Source: Paraburkholderia kururiensis JCM 10599 = LMG 19447
GTDB taxonomy: Bacteria; Pseudomonadota; Gammaproteobacteria; Burkholderiales; Burkholderiaceae
Length of the DNA: 64,000 nt
NCBI RefSeq assembly: GCF_003986935.1
Contig: NZ_RJZE01000006.1
Span: forward strand, 62,001 to 126,000
Direction: 5' to 3'
The notes below the pieces were generated by a model, which was not told the origin of the DNA, did not search any database, and worked only from the letters and a program-made list of their open reading frames with translations. This document shows positions 38,007 through 47,314 of this stretch, one piece after another. Each line of letters opens with the position of its first letter. Position 1 is the first letter of the stretch. Made by a program: the position numbers and the translations under genes.

Positions 38007-38175
38007 CGTTCAGTCCGGATTGCGAATGGCCCGATAACCATCAAATCAGCGGGCGAGTAATACAGGAATGCGCTCATCGGCGATGCGCCTCGCGGCGAAA
38101 GCGTCTGGCTTGGCTGTCAGCGCAGGCACGCCACGGGCCCGTGGGCAGCAAAGCCGCCCGACCGCACTCGTCGAG

Positions 38176-39108
38176 TCAGGCGCCGGCGAGCTTCAGTGCC
38201 TCGTCGAGCGAAGCCGGGTCCACGATCGCCGCCCCCACGAGGTTGCCGTCGATACGTTTCGTGAGGCCCGCCAACACTTTGCCGGGACCGCATTCGATCA
38301 CGTGCGTCACGCCTTGCGCTGCAATCGCCTTCACGCATTCCACCCAGCGCACCGCGCCCGCGGCCTGACGCACCAGCGCGTCGCGAATTGCCGCCGGGTC
38401 GCGCACCATGGCGACATCGACGTTGTTCACGACGGGAATGGCGGGTTCGCGTACTTCGACGCTCGCGAGATACTCGCGCAACTGGTCCGAAGCCGGCTTG
38501 AGCAGCGACGAGTGAAACGGCGCCGACACCGGCAGCGGCAGCGCGCGCTTCGCGCCCTTTGCCTTCGCGAGTTCGCAGGCCTTTTCGACAGCGGCCTTGT
38601 GGCCCGCGATCACGACCTGCGCAGGCGCGTTGAAATTCACCGCTTCGACAACGCCGGCGACTGAGGCCTCCGCGCACACGGCGCGCACCGCGTCGTCGTC
38701 GAGGCCAAGAATCGCTGCCATGCCGCCTTCGCCCACCGGCACCGCCGACTGCATCGCCTGCGCGCGGAAACGCACGAGCGGCACAGCATCGCGAAATGCG
38801 AGCGCGCCGGCCGCCACGAGCGCGGTGTACTCGCCCAGGCTGTGGCCGGCCACAATGGCCGGCGCCGGACCACCCGCCTGTTGCCAGGCGCGGTAGACGG
38901 CGTAAGCCGCCGTGAGCATGACGGGCTGCGTATTGGTCGTGAGATTGAGTTCCTCGGCAGGCCCTTCGGCGATCAGCTTGCCCAGGTCCTGGCCGAGCGC
39001 GTCGGAGGCTTCCTCGACGGTCTCGCGCACGATAGCGTGGTCGGCGAACGCATTCAGCATGCCGACCGACTGCGAGCCCTGTCCGGGAAAAACGAACGCG
39101 AATTTCAT
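38176..39108 (-). CDS. fabD: Malonyl-CoA:ACP transacylase
   Basis: FabD loads malonate from malonyl-CoA onto ACP. The 310-residue protein has the N-terminal FVFPGQGSQSVGM, the serine nucleophile in AGHSLGEYTALVAAG and the histidine in SAPFHSSLL. It is preceded by fabH and followed by fabG on the same strand. Confidence 0.96.
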   Translation of the reverse strand: MKFAFVFPGQGSQSVGMLNAFADHAIVRETVEEASDALGQDLGKLIAEGPAEELNLTTNTQPVMLTAAYAVYRAWQQAGGPAPAIVAGHSLGEYTALVAAGALAFRDAVPLVRFRAQAMQSAVPVGEGGMAAILGLDDDAVRAVCAEASVAGVVEAVNFNAPAQVVIAGHKAAVEKACELAKAKGAKRALPLPVSAPFHSSLLKPASDQLREYLASVEVREPAIPVVNNVDVAMVRDPAAIRDALVRQAAGAVRWVECVKAIAAQGVTHVIECGPGKVLAGLTKRIDGNLVGAAIVDPASLDEALKLAGA

Positions 39109-39238
39109 AACGTCCCCAATTCGATGATTTCAGATGCGGGCGCACACGCTCTGCGCGTGCACCGCGATGCGGCGCGATTGCCCCGCGTGACAACCACATA
39201 GGCGGTTGCAGCGCTCCGGCACCGCACCACTGCGGTCG

Positions 39239-40228
39239 TCAATAACGGATGACGGATGCACCCCAGGTGAAGCCCCCGCCGACTCCCTCGATCAGCACGT
39301 TCTGGCCGCGACGGATGCGCCCGTCGCGCACGGCGACGTCGAGAGCGAGCGGAATGGAGGCGGCCGACGTGTTGCCGTGCTCGCCGACCGTGACGATCAT
39401 GCGCTCCTGCGGCAAGTGCAGCTTGCGGCAGGTGCCCTGCATGATGCGGATGTTGGCCTGATGCGGAACGAGCCAGTCGATTTGATCAGCCGAGAGATGA
39501 GCCTTTTCCAGCGCTTCGACGGCAACTTTCTCCAGCAGGTTGACGGCGAGCTTGAACACCGCCTGGCCATCCATGTGCAGGAACGCGCTGCCGGCAACCA
39601 CGCCGCCGTTCACGTTGCCGGGCGTGCAGAGAATATTTGCGTAGCTGCCGTCGGCGTGCAGTGCGCTCGAGAGCACGCCGGGCTCGTCCGATGCCTGGAG
39701 GATCACTGCTCCGGCGCCGTCGCCGAACAGCACGCACGTGGTGCGATCATTGAAATCGAGAATACGGGAGAACGTCTCGGCGCCGACGATGAGCGCCGTG
39801 CGCACCTGTCCGCCGCGAATGAAGCTGTCGGCGGTCGCCAGAGCATAGGCGAAGCCGGAGCACACGGCCTGCACGTCGAATGCCGCGCCGTGGCTCTTGA
39901 TGCCGAGCTTGCTCTGCAGCAGGCAGGCCGTGCTCGGAAACACGTAGTCGGGAGTGGACGTCGCAACGATGATCAGATCGATGGACTGCAGATCGATGTC
40001 CGCCGCTTCGATCGCACGACGCGAAGCGATCAGTGCGAGTTCGCTGGTGGGAACGTCGGGTTCGGCGAAATGGCGCGCATGGATGCCGGTGCGGGCAACG
40101 ATCCATTCATCGCTCGTTTCGATGCCGTTCTTCGCGAGGCGTTCAGCCAGTTCCTGGTTCGTGACGCGGCCCGGCGGCAGATAGCTGCCAGTACCGGCCA
40201 CGCGGGAATATAGAGTCGATTGAGCCAT
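39239..40228 (-). CDS. fabH: 3-oxoacyl-[acyl-carrier-protein] synthase III
   Basis: FabH starts fatty acid synthesis by condensing acetyl-CoA with malonyl-ACP. The 329-residue enzyme shows the Cys-His-Asn triad: the cysteine in [13 protein letters not shown], the histidine in [11 protein letters not shown] and the asparagine in [16 protein letters not shown]. Its ATG overlaps the plsX stop by one base (TAATG), a sign of coupled translation. Confidence 0.97.
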   Translation of the reverse strand: MAQSTLYSRVAGTGSYLPPGRVTNQELAERLAKNGIETSDEWIVARTGIHARHFAEPDVPTSELALIASRRAIEAADIDLQSIDLIIVATSTPDYVFPSTACLLQSKLGIKSHGAAFDVQAVCSGFAYALATADSFIRGGQVRTALIVGAETFSRILDFNDRTTCVLFGDGAGAVILQASDEPGVLSSALHADGSYANILCTPGNVNGGVVAGSAFLHMDGQAVFKLAVNLLEKVAVEALEKAHLSADQIDWLVPHQANIRIMQGTCRKLHLPQERMIVTVGEHGNTSAASIPLALDVAVRDGRIRRGQNVLIEGVGGGFTWGASVIRY

Positions 40229-41334
40229 TATGCCTTCGGGGATAATGCTGCGTAGGGCTCGGCCGGCTGGCCCGCGACGGGGCTCGCAAAGCCCGCGCCG
40301 CCCGCTTCGCGCGCGGCCCGCTCGAGGGGTGCCGCGTTCTCTTCCATGGCGCGCGCAAGACGTTCCACCACGCCATTTTTGACGGCATCATACCCGCGTT
40401 TGATCGCCCACTCAAACGCGTAGGCGTCCGCAGAACCGTGGCTTTTGATGACGAGACTGCGCAGGCCGAGAAGGGCCGCGCCGTTGTACTGACGGTAATC
40501 CACACGCTTCTTGAAGCGCGAAAGCACCGGCAGCGCGGCGAGCGCCATGAGCTTCGTGAGCCACGAGCGGCCGAACTCTTCCTTGATGATGTCGGCGAGT
40601 ATCTGAGCCAATCCTTCCGACGTTTTCAGCGCGACATTTCCAACGAAACCGTCGCAGACGATCACGTCGACGGTGCCCTTGTAAATATCGTTGCCTTCCA
40701 CGTTGCCGCGAAAATTCAGCGTGCTTGCGCGCAGCAGTTCGCCTGCGCGCTTGATGGTCTCGTTACCCTTGATGACTTCTTCGCCGATGTTCAGGAGTGC
40801 GATGCTCGGACGCTCCTTGCCTTCGAGTGCGGACACGAGCGCGTGCCCCATCTCGGCGAACTGCAGCAGATGCTGCGGCCCGCAATCGACATTCGCGCCG
40901 AGATCGAGCATGGTCGTGTAGCCATGCGGGTTCGGCATGGCGAACGCGATAGCCGGCCGCTCGATGCCCGGCAGCGTCTTGAGCACATAGCGAGAGACGG
41001 CCATCAGCGCGCCGGTGTTGCCGGCGGAGATGCAGGCCTGCGCCTCTCCGTCCTTCACGCGGTTGAGCGCCACGCGCATCGACGAGTCTTTCTTCTTGCG
41101 CAGCGCGACCTCGACCGGATCGTCCATGGCGACGATCTCGCTTGCTGCCACGATGGAAAGCGCCGGGTCGTCCAGTGCCTTGAGCTTTTTCAGCTGCGCT
41201 CGAATCGCCGTTTCGACGCCGACGAGCATCAGATGCGCGTCGGGATGCGCACGAACGAAATGGACCGCAGCGGGGACGGTGACGGACGGACCGTGGTCGC
41301 CTCCCATGCAATCAATCGTGAGCTTTACAGTCAT
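40228..41334 (-). CDS. plsX: Phosphate acyltransferase PlsX
   Basis: PlsX converts acyl-ACP to acyl-phosphate, the acyl donor for PlsY in phospholipid synthesis. The 368-residue protein starts with [18 protein letters not shown] and contains the [11 protein letters not shown] and [11 protein letters not shown] blocks of the family. An extra Ala/Gly-rich tail of about 25 residues is present. It follows rpmF, with a terminator-like hairpin between them, and overlaps fabH by one base. Confidence 0.96.
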   Translation of the reverse strand: MTVKLTIDCMGGDHGPSVTVPAAVHFVRAHPDAHLMLVGVETAIRAQLKKLKALDDPALSIVAASEIVAMDDPVEVALRKKKDSSMRVALNRVKDGEAQACISAGNTGALMAVSRYVLKTLPGIERPAIAFAMPNPHGYTTMLDLGANVDCGPQHLLQFAEMGHALVSALEGKERPSIALLNIGEEVIKGNETIKRAGELLRASTLNFRGNVEGNDIYKGTVDVIVCDGFVGNVALKTSEGLAQILADIIKEEFGRSWLTKLMALAALPVLSRFKKRVDYRQYNGAALLGLRSLVIKSHGSADAYAFEWAIKRGYDAVKNGVVERLARAMEENAAPLERAAREAGGAGFASPVAGQPAEPYAALSPKA

Positions 41335-41356
41335 GGAATGCGACGAATTTCAGACA

Positions 41357-41387
41357 CAAAAAAGCGGCAGTTGAATGCCGCCTTTTT
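41357..41387 (-). terminator. Bidirectional-type terminator between rpmF and plsX
   Basis: GCGGCA and TGCCGC flank a six-base loop. A-runs and T-runs lie on both sides, so it looks like an intrinsic terminator on either strand (TTTTTTG on the minus strand). It sits 72 bases after rpmF and 23 bases before plsX, where it would limit readthrough from the ribosomal protein gene into the lipid genes. Confidence 0.75.
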
Positions 41388-41458
41388 GCCGAGCAGGAAA
41401 GTAGTCAAGCGAACGGGTCGCCATGCGAAACGCCAGAAGGCGCAACGCGATGTGGCGA

Positions 41459-41638
41459 TTAGTCGTTCTTCGTCTTGACAACCTTCTTGCCGCGGTAATA
41501 ACCATTCGGGCTGACGTGGTGACGCAGATGCACTTCACCCGTGCTCGGCTCGACAGCCAGCGGGGCCGACTGAAGGAAATCGTGCGAGCGGTGCATGCCG
41601 CGCTTCGACGGCGACTTCTTGTTCTGTTGAACTGCCAT
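41459..41638 (-). CDS. rpmF: 50S ribosomal protein L32
   Basis: The 59-residue basic protein begins [20 protein letters not shown], as in other proteobacterial L32 proteins. The zinc-ligand cysteines of some L32 forms are absent; there is none in the mature protein. AGGAG lies six bases before the ATG at 41638. A promoter candidate with extended -10 lies just upstream. plsX and the fab genes follow. Confidence 0.97.
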   Translation of the reverse strand: MAVQQNKKSPSKRGMHRSHDFLQSAPLAVEPSTGEVHLRHHVSPNGYYRGKKVVKTKND

Positions 41639-41661
41639 GATAACTCCTGAAAATTTTCCGA

Positions 41662-41689
41662 ATTCTAACACAGCACGATCCGGCCTTAA
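41662..41689 (-). promoter_or_regulatory. Candidate extended -10 promoter of rpmF
   Basis: On the minus strand TGT-TAGAAT (the hexamer at 41662-41667, five of six, with a TGn extension) lies 16 bases from a weak TTAAGG. The predicted start near 41656 gives a short leader of about 18 bases that contains the ribosome-binding site of rpmF. Confidence 0.5.
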
Positions 41690-41786
41690 CCAACCCTGAC
41701 ACCTGTCCCGACCTACTGCCCGGACTGCGCAGAGGCGTATCGCGCTACCCTGCAACCTGTTTGTTCAACGCCCGCTTAAAGCGCCG

Positions 41787-42443
41787 TCAATGCTTGTCGC
41801 CCACCCCACCCTTCTTGAGCGCTTCCAGCGCCGCAAAAGGATTAGGCTTTGTCGTGCCCTGCTCCGGCTCGCCAACGCTTTGGCCGCCCTCAACGTCTTC
41901 TTCGGGCGGCTCGCTGGCATCCTCGCCACTCGCACCGGAAATGAGGCTCTCGTGGACTTCGGGGCAGACCTCGTGCTTCGGCACCACCGGCAACGAAAGC
42001 AGCAATTCTTCCTCGATCAGCTCGATGAGATCGAACTGGCGCGAGCCCACGATCACTTCGATTTCGTCCTCGTCGAGCGGAAACTCCTCCGCCTCGGCTT
42101 CCGTTTGAACGATGCGATAAATTGCATCGACATCGAACGCCTGCTCGTACGGCGTAAGGCACCGCTGACACTCGAGCCAGGCGGCACCGTGGACGGCGAG
42201 CCTCAAATACGGCTGCGGACCCTCGGTACCGTCGTCCTGCAATTCCGGCTGCGTGGAGCCTTCCGCCTGCCACGTAAACGAGGTATCGCGGTCTGGCGCG
42301 TCTGCCGGGACTTCGTTTAACATGCGCGGCAGTTGCGAGACGCGCACTACACCCGCAGCCTGGCGCCCGCTGCGCGCGAACTCGAAGAGATCAAGTTCAT
42401 GCATGCTGGCCGGACCGGCAGGTTTGCCAGGATGTTCGGTCAT
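41787..42443 (-). CDS. yceD: YceD/DUF177 family protein (23S rRNA accumulation)
   Basis: This 218-residue acidic protein belongs to the DUF177 family, which is usually encoded next to rpmF and affects 23S rRNA levels in E. coli and plants. The family signature is the pair of cysteines in LECQRCLTPY and a later cysteine in HEVCPEV, with the DLIELIEEELLLSLP helix. The C-terminus is longer and very Glu/Gly/Pro-rich. ATG at 42443 has AGGAG seven bases upstream; the frame opens at 42569. Confidence 0.88.
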   Translation of the reverse strand: MTEHPGKPAGPASMHELDLFEFARSGRQAAGVVRVSQLPRMLNEVPADAPDRDTSFTWQAEGSTQPELQDDGTEGPQPYLRLAVHGAAWLECQRCLTPYEQAFDVDAIYRIVQTEAEAEEFPLDEDEIEVIVGSRQFDLIELIEEELLLSLPVVPKHEVCPEVHESLISGASGEDASEPPEEDVEGGQSVGEPEQGTTKPNPFAALEALKKGGVGDKH

Positions 42444-42690
42444 GGGCGGCTCCTGCATCGGTGAATTTCGCGCAGCTTCGTTGCCAACAAGAGAACCGGC
42501 AAGAGCATGCGAAAGCGTACCGATGAAAAGCCGGAGATCATATCGCCTTTGTCTTTTCGAGTCAAACACTTAAGGGCACGGGCGAAATCGCCGGTAGCGC
42601 CGCCGTCTCTTGCACGTTCGCGGGCCGCCGCAGCCCCTCGTTAGCCGTCACCAGCCCGTCAGCCACCCCTCTTTCAGCGCCCAATAGACC

Positions 42691-43326
42691 ATGCCGGACT
42701 TTTCCGATCGCCCGCCTTCAACCGGCCGGCCCGCCCTGATTCTCGCCAGCAGTTCGCCCTACCGGCGTGAACTGCTCGAAAGGTTGCGCATTCCGTTCGA
42801 CGTAGCAGTACCCGCGATCGACGAAACGCCTCTCCCGGGTGAAACGCCGGAGGCCACCGCGCTGCGCCTCGCCGAAGCCAAGGCGAAAGCCGTGGCCGCC
42901 ACGCTGCCCGCGAACGCGCGCCGCACACTCGTTATCGGGTCCGATCAGGTTGCGACGTTCGACGGCCAGCAGATCGGCAAACCGGGCACGCACGAACGCG
43001 CCCTGGCGCAATTGCAGGCCATGCGGGGCCGCGAGGTACTGTTCCACAGTGCGCTATGCCTGTTCGACAGCGCATCGGCCGAGTCGCAAAGCGTGGATGT
43101 GATCACCCACGTGCGTTTTCGCCGCCTGCCGGACGGCGCGCTCGACGCCTATCTGCGAGCCGAGACGCCTTACGACGTCGCGGGTAGCGCCAAATCCGAA
43201 GGGCTCGGCATCGCGCTCCTGGAGGCGATTCAGTCCGACGACCCCACCGCGCTGATCGGCTTGCCGCTGATCGCGCTCACGCGGATGCTGCTCGCCGCAG
43301 GTTATCCGTTGCTGGAGGCGGCATGA
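42691..43326 (+). CDS. maf: Maf-family nucleotide pyrophosphatase (YceF type)
   Basis: Maf proteins hydrolyse non-canonical nucleoside triphosphates; the YceF branch prefers m7GTP. The 211-residue protein has the Maf opening LILASSSPYRRELLERL, the catalytic glutamate region AIDETPLPGETP and VIGSDQVA with the metal-binding aspartate. It is divergent from yceD and overlaps the next gene by four bases (ATGA). Confidence 0.93.
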   Translation: MPDFSDRPPSTGRPALILASSSPYRRELLERLRIPFDVAVPAIDETPLPGETPEATALRLAEAKAKAVAATLPANARRTLVIGSDQVATFDGQQIGKPGTHERALAQLQAMRGREVLFHSALCLFDSASAESQSVDVITHVRFRRLPDGALDAYLRAETPYDVAGSAKSEGLGIALLEAIQSDDPTALIGLPLIALTRMLLAAGYPLLEAA

Positions 43327-44042
43327 GCGGAACGCTTTACCTGATTCCGAACACGCTGGGCGAAGGCGACGCCGATTCGCTCGCAGCCGTGCTGCCGCAA
43401 GCGGTGCGCACGCGCGCGGCCGGACTCCACTACTACATTGGCGAAAACGCCAAATCCACGCGCGCCTTCCTGAAGAAAGTGGGTACCGAACAGCCTGTTC
43501 AGGCGATCGAAATTCGCGAGTTGAACGTGAACACGCCGCCCGGCGAAATCGACAAGCTGCTCGAACCGGTGCTCGCCGGCACGGACGCCGGGCTCGTGTC
43601 CGAAGCGGGATGCCCGGCCGTAGCCGATCCCGGCGCGCTTCTTGTGCGTCGCGCACATGAGCGTGGAGTCAAGGTCGTACCGCTTGTCGGGCCCAGCTCG
43701 ATTCTGCTTGCACTCATGGCCTCGGGGCTGAACGGTCAAAGCTTCGCGTTTCACGGCTACCTGCCCGTCGATGCCGGCGAACGCGCGAAGCGGCTGCGCG
43801 AACTCGAGCAGCAGTCGCGCAAGTCGAAACAGACGCAGATTTTCATCGAGACGCCGTATCGCAACCGCGCGTTGCTGGACGCGCTCATCTCCATCTGCGC
43901 ACCCTCGACACTTTTGTGCGTCGCGGCCGATCTGACCTTACCCACGGAGACTATTGCAAGCCGGCCGGTATCTGCCTGGAAAAAGGCGCCAGCCCTGGAT
44001 TTGCAGAAGCGGCCCGCGATTTTTCTGCTGCTCGCCGTATAA
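43323..44042 (+). CDS. RsmI-like SAM-dependent methyltransferase
   Basis: This 239-residue protein has the tetrapyrrole-methylase fold of RsmI, which methylates C1402 of 16S rRNA, but it is a shorter paralogue. GTLYLIPNTLGEGD opens the SAM-binding half, followed by GTDAGLVSEAGCPAVADPG and the FHGYLP segment. The rRNA or other target is not known. It overlaps maf by four bases, so translation is probably coupled. Its 3' end faces sppA across a hairpin. Confidence 0.88.
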   Translation: MSGTLYLIPNTLGEGDADSLAAVLPQAVRTRAAGLHYYIGENAKSTRAFLKKVGTEQPVQAIEIRELNVNTPPGEIDKLLEPVLAGTDAGLVSEAGCPAVADPGALLVRRAHERGVKVVPLVGPSSILLALMASGLNGQSFAFHGYLPVDAGERAKRLRELEQQSRKSKQTQIFIETPYRNRALLDALISICAPSTLLCVAADLTLPTETIASRPVSAWKKAPALDLQKRPAIFLLLAV

Positions 44043-44050
44043 CGCTTAGC

Positions 44051-44073
44051 CGCGGCCTTTGGCGCAGGCCGCG
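44051..44073. terminator. Hairpin between convergent methylase and S49 peptidase genes
   Basis: CGCGGCCT and AGGCCGCG flank a seven-base loop nine bases after the methylase stop. No T-run follows on either strand. A shared, possibly Rho-assisted terminator or 3'-end stabiliser is likely. Confidence 0.4.
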
Positions 44074-44135
44074 CACCCTTCCGTTTCGCTCAGGCGGCCA
44101 AAAGCGAGCGCCCACTCACCCGCTCGTTGATGCAA

Positions 44136-45149
44136 TCAGCGCAGATTCACCTTGCCGGTCAGAATCAGCGTGTGGACGGCGGCACTGCCCACGGCGGTGC
44201 CGAATTTGCGCGCCACGCGGTCGGTCAGGCTTTCCTTCACGGTGTAATCGACGATGTCCGGCGCCTTGATGACGTCGCGCGCCACATAGTCCATATCGCC
44301 GAAACCGTCTGCGAGACCCAGTTCCACGCTCTTCTCGCCCGTCCAGAAGAGGCCGGAGAAGATATCGGGCGTCTCGTGCAGCCGTTTGCCGCGCCCTTCG
44401 CGCACGGCCGAGATGAACTGCGTATGGATCTGATCGAGCATCGACTGGGCATGCTCATCCATCTTCTGCGTATCCGGCGAGAACGGATCGTAAAACGCCT
44501 TGTTCTCACCCGAAGTACGAACCCGTCGCTCGATGCCGAGCTTCTCCATCAACCCGGTGAAACCGAAGCCGTCCATCAGCACGCCGATCGAGCCCACGAT
44601 GCTGGCCTTGTCCACGTAGATCTTGTCGGCCGCCGCCGCGACGTAATAACCGCCCGAGGCGCACATGTCGCCCACCACTACGTAGAGCGGGATGGCCGGA
44701 TATTTCGCGCGCAGCCGACGAATCTCCTTGTACATAACGCCGGCCTGCACGGGGCTTCCGCCCGGGCTGTTGATGCGCAGAATCACGCCGGCCGTGCCGT
44801 CGTCTTCGAACGCATTCTGGAGTGCGGTATCGATATCTTCGGCGTTCGCAGTGCTATCCGACGCAATCTCGCCGTCCAGCGACACGAGCGCCGTATGGCG
44901 GCCCGAGCCGGACACCTTGCCGCCGGAGACGTCGAGCAGCCCGATGGCGACAACCAGCAACACGGCAAGAAAGGCGAAGCGGAAGAAAATTTTCCAGCGC
45001 CGGGCGGCGCGTTGCTCGTTGATCGCGGCGAGCGCGATACGCTCGAGCGCCGCCCGCTCCCAGCCGGGTTCTCCGGCAGAGGTGGCAGGAACGGGTCGGG
45101 GACCCGACGAGGAGGGGTCGCGCGGATCGGAAGTCGGCTGGTCGGACAT
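44136..45149 (-). CDS. sppA: S49-family signal peptide peptidase (SppA-like)
   Basis: The 337-residue membrane-bound protease has one N-terminal anchor (FFRFAFLAVLLVVAIGLLD, about residues 49-67) and a single S49 domain facing the periplasm. The nucleophile serine is in DMCASGGYYVAAAADKIY and the catalytic lysine would be in the SPGGSPVQAGVMYKEIRR region or ADKIYVDKAS. The first 35 residues are Pro/Ser/Asp-rich. It is the last gene of rluC, HAD phosphatase, Rieske protein and peptidase, 17 bases after the Rieske stop. Confidence 0.9.
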   Translation of the reverse strand: MSDQPTSDPRDPSSSGPRPVPATSAGEPGWERAALERIALAAINEQRAARRWKIFFRFAFLAVLLVVAIGLLDVSGGKVSGSGRHTALVSLDGEIASDSTANAEDIDTALQNAFEDDGTAGVILRINSPGGSPVQAGVMYKEIRRLRAKYPAIPLYVVVGDMCASGGYYVAAAADKIYVDKASIVGSIGVLMDGFGFTGLMEKLGIERRVRTSGENKAFYDPFSPDTQKMDEHAQSMLDQIHTQFISAVREGRGKRLHETPDIFSGLFWTGEKSVELGLADGFGDMDYVARDVIKAPDIVDYTVKESLTDRVARKFGTAVGSAAVHTLILTGKVNLR

Positions 45150-45166
45150 GCGTGGCGTGTGGAAGG

Positions 45167-45559
45167 TCAGGAATCGGCCGGACGCAGATCGTTGTCCGGG
45201 AGCCAGAATACGGCGCGGCCTTCCGGCGTGTCCCTTTCGTCAGCCTGCACCGGGCGAAGCCTGCCGCCGCGGCACGGACCGCCGACACACCGGCCGGTAT
45301 CGGGCTCGTAAATCGCGCCATGCGTAGCGCACATCAAGTATAAACCGGACGATTCGAAGAACTGGCCCTCCACCCAGTCGAGCTCCATGGGCACATGGGC
45401 GCAGCGGTTGAGATAGCCGTAGGGCCTGCCGTTGTAGCGCACGAAGAACACGACCGCCTCCCCGCCCGCATACGACGCCCGGCAACGCACGCCCTGGCCG
45501 CCCTCGACAAGGTCCCCGGCGGCGCATACGCGCACGGGGTCGAGCACCGCGGCGCTCAC
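45167..45559 (-). CDS. Rieske [2Fe-2S] ferredoxin-like protein
   Basis: This 130-residue single-domain protein has the Rieske cluster motif C-x-H...C-x2-H, seen as NRCAHVPMELDW and LMCATHGAIYEP. It resembles the small soluble Rieske proteins rather than cytochrome bc1 subunits, as there is no membrane anchor. The GTG at 45559 is preferred: GGGAG lies six bases upstream and the codon overlaps the HAD stop as GTGA. The frame opens at 45577. Its redox partner is unknown. Confidence 0.88.
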   Translation of the reverse strand: MSAAVLDPVRVCAAGDLVEGGQGVRCRASYAGGEAVVFFVRYNGRPYGYLNRCAHVPMELDWVEGQFFESSGLYLMCATHGAIYEPDTGRCVGGPCRGGRLRPVQADERDTPEGRAVFWLPDNDLRPADS

Positions 45560-46215
45560 GCGTTCTCCCGCAGCCACGCGACGAGCGACCCGACACTGTC
45601 GGCCACGAAGCAGGGCTCGAGCGCGGCGAGCGAGTCCGCCGGGTGCGCGCCGTAGGCCACGCCCACGCCGGCCGCGCCTGCGTTGATCGCCATCTGCAGA
45701 TCGTGGGTGGTGTCGCCGATCATGACTGTGCGCTCGAGGTCCTGGCCAAGTTCCCGCGCCAGTTCCTGCAGCATGGCGGGGTGTGGCTTCGAGAACGTCT
45801 CGTCAGCACAGCGCGTGCCGTCGAAAAGGCTCGTGAGACGAGCCTGATCCAGGGCGCGGTTCAGACCCACGCGACTTTTGCCCGTGGCAACACTCAGCAG
45901 ATAGCCGGTGTCGCGCAGTTCCTCCAGCATTTCACGCACGCCGGTAAAGAGTTCCGTGTGCTGATCCTTCACCAGATAGTGGAACCGGTACCGCTCGGCG
46001 AGACGCGGATAGTCGGACGGGTCGAGCGTCGGCGCGGCGATCTGCAACGCGTCGCGCAATCCCAACCCGATCACGAAGCTCGCCGCCTCGTCGGCGGGCA
46101 CGGGAAGGCCGAGATCGCGGCACGCGGCCTGGATGCTGCGCGTGATGTGCGCTGTCGAGTCCATCAGCGTGCCGTCCCAGTCGAAGACGATCAGGTCAAA
46201 GTGCTGTCGGGCCAT
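45556..46215 (-). CDS. HAD-superfamily phosphatase, phosphoglycolate phosphatase-like
   Basis: The 219-residue HAD hydrolase has the nucleophile motif FDWDGTLMDS, motif II VATGKSR, the lysine in FSKPHPAM and motif IV MIGDTTHDLQMA. It is of the Gph/PGP-like subgroup; the substrate could be phosphoglycolate, but DWDGT is typical of a Burkholderiales paralogue found beside rluC. The ATG at 46215 overlaps the 3' end of rluC by 20 bases and its stop overlaps the Rieske start. Confidence 0.9.
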   Translation of the reverse strand: MARQHFDLIVFDWDGTLMDSTAHITRSIQAACRDLGLPVPADEAASFVIGLGLRDALQIAAPTLDPSDYPRLAERYRFHYLVKDQHTELFTGVREMLEELRDTGYLLSVATGKSRVGLNRALDQARLTSLFDGTRCADETFSKPHPAMLQELARELGQDLERTVMIGDTTHDLQMAINAGAAGVGVAYGAHPADSLAALEPCFVADSVGSLVAWLRENA

Positions 46216-47302
46216 GCGCGTTCGTCTCCCCTTCGATATCGGTATCGTGCCTATTTTCACCCGGGTTCTGATGCGTCCCGGCGTGCGGCGAATTTCCTGC
46301 ATTTGCGGCCCCATCGCGCAACGCCGTGAGTTGCGAGAGGAAACGCCGGCAATCCGCCGGCAACGGTGCTTCAAACTGCAAGGTCTCGCCGGTGAGCGGA
46401 TGCACGAGCTTGAGCCGGTACGCGTGCAGGAACATGCGCTTGAGCCCCGGGACGGCGTTCGCTCGGGCAAGCGCCTTGTTCAGCGCAAAATCGCCGTACT
46501 TGGCGTCGCCGACGATCGGCAGGCCGAGATGCGCCAGATGCACACGAATCTGATGCGTGCGGCCGGTCTTGAGCTCCGCTTCGAGAAGCGCGTACCCGGG
46601 CCAACGGTCGACCAGATTGAAAATCGTGTGCGAGGCCAGACCATCGGGCTGCACACGCACGCGCCGCTCGCCTTCCGGAGTCAGATACTTGTGCAACGGC
46701 TCCTTGACGACGCGCCGACGGCCCCAGTCGTTTGCCCATTGTCCATGGACGCACGCGTAGTAGCGCTTGTCCATGCGGTTGTCGCGGATCTGCTCGTGCA
46801 GGCCCACGAGCGCCGTGCGCTTCTTCGCCAGCATGAGCACGCCCGAGGTTTCGCGGTCCAGCCGGTGCACCAGTTCCAGGAACTTCGCGTGCGGCCTTGC
46901 CTCCCGCATTTGCTCGATCACGCCGAACGCCACGCCGCTGCCGCCGTGAACGGCCACACCGGCGGGTTTGTCGATGACGAGCAGTGCGTCGTCCTCGAAG
47001 AGGATCTCGAACTGCGCGGAGGGCACAGCCGCAGCGTCGAAACTCTGGGTCTGTGCGATCCGGATAGGCGGAACGCGCACCAGATCGCCCTGTTCGAGCC
47101 GGTACTGAGCGTCGACCCGCCCTTTGTTCACGCGCACTTCGCCGCTGCGCAGGATCCGGTAGATGTGGCTTTTCGGCACGCCCTTGCAGACGCGCGTGAG
47201 GAAATTGTCAATGCGCTGACCGGCGGAGTTCTCGTCCACTTCGACGAAGGAAACCTGGTCGCTTGCGACCTGATTCTGGGAAATTTTGCCTAACCCTTTC
47301 AT
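46196..47302 (-). CDS. rluC: 23S rRNA pseudouridine synthase RluC
   Basis: RluC makes pseudouridines at 955, 2504 and 2580 of 23S rRNA (E. coli numbers). The N-terminal S4 domain (about 28-90, RIDNFLTRVCKGVPKSHIYR) is followed by the catalytic RluA-type domain with the aspartate in HRLDRETSGVLMLAK. An extra tail of about 45 residues rich in Asn/His/Gly ends the 368-residue protein. No clear ribosome-binding site is seen before 47302. A plus-strand promoter overlaps its start. Confidence 0.93.
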   Translation of the reverse strand: MKGLGKISQNQVASDQVSFVEVDENSAGQRIDNFLTRVCKGVPKSHIYRILRSGEVRVNKGRVDAQYRLEQGDLVRVPPIRIAQTQSFDAAAVPSAQFEILFEDDALLVIDKPAGVAVHGGSGVAFGVIEQMREARPHAKFLELVHRLDRETSGVLMLAKKRTALVGLHEQIRDNRMDKRYYACVHGQWANDWGRRRVVKEPLHKYLTPEGERRVRVQPDGLASHTIFNLVDRWPGYALLEAELKTGRTHQIRVHLAHLGLPIVGDAKYGDFALNKALARANAVPGLKRMFLHAYRLKLVHPLTGETLQFEAPLPADCRRFLSQLTALRDGAANAGNSPHAGTHQNPGENRHDTDIEGETNAHGPTAL

Positions 47303-47314
47303 TCTGAATATAAT
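47286..47314 (+). promoter_or_regulatory. Plus-strand sigma-70 promoter, possible rne promoter
   Basis: TTGCCT (47286-47291, four of six) and a perfect TATAAT (47309-47314) are 17 bases apart. The predicted start near 47321 is about 755 bases before the rne ATG. The promoter overlaps the rluC start codon, so rluC and rne transcription would affect each other. Confidence 0.55.

Noticed and set aside
47305..47312. TATATT on the minus strand as an rluC promoter
   Set aside because: It would place the start site inside the first codons of rluC and has no -35; the plus-strand reading as TATAAT with TTGCCT is better.
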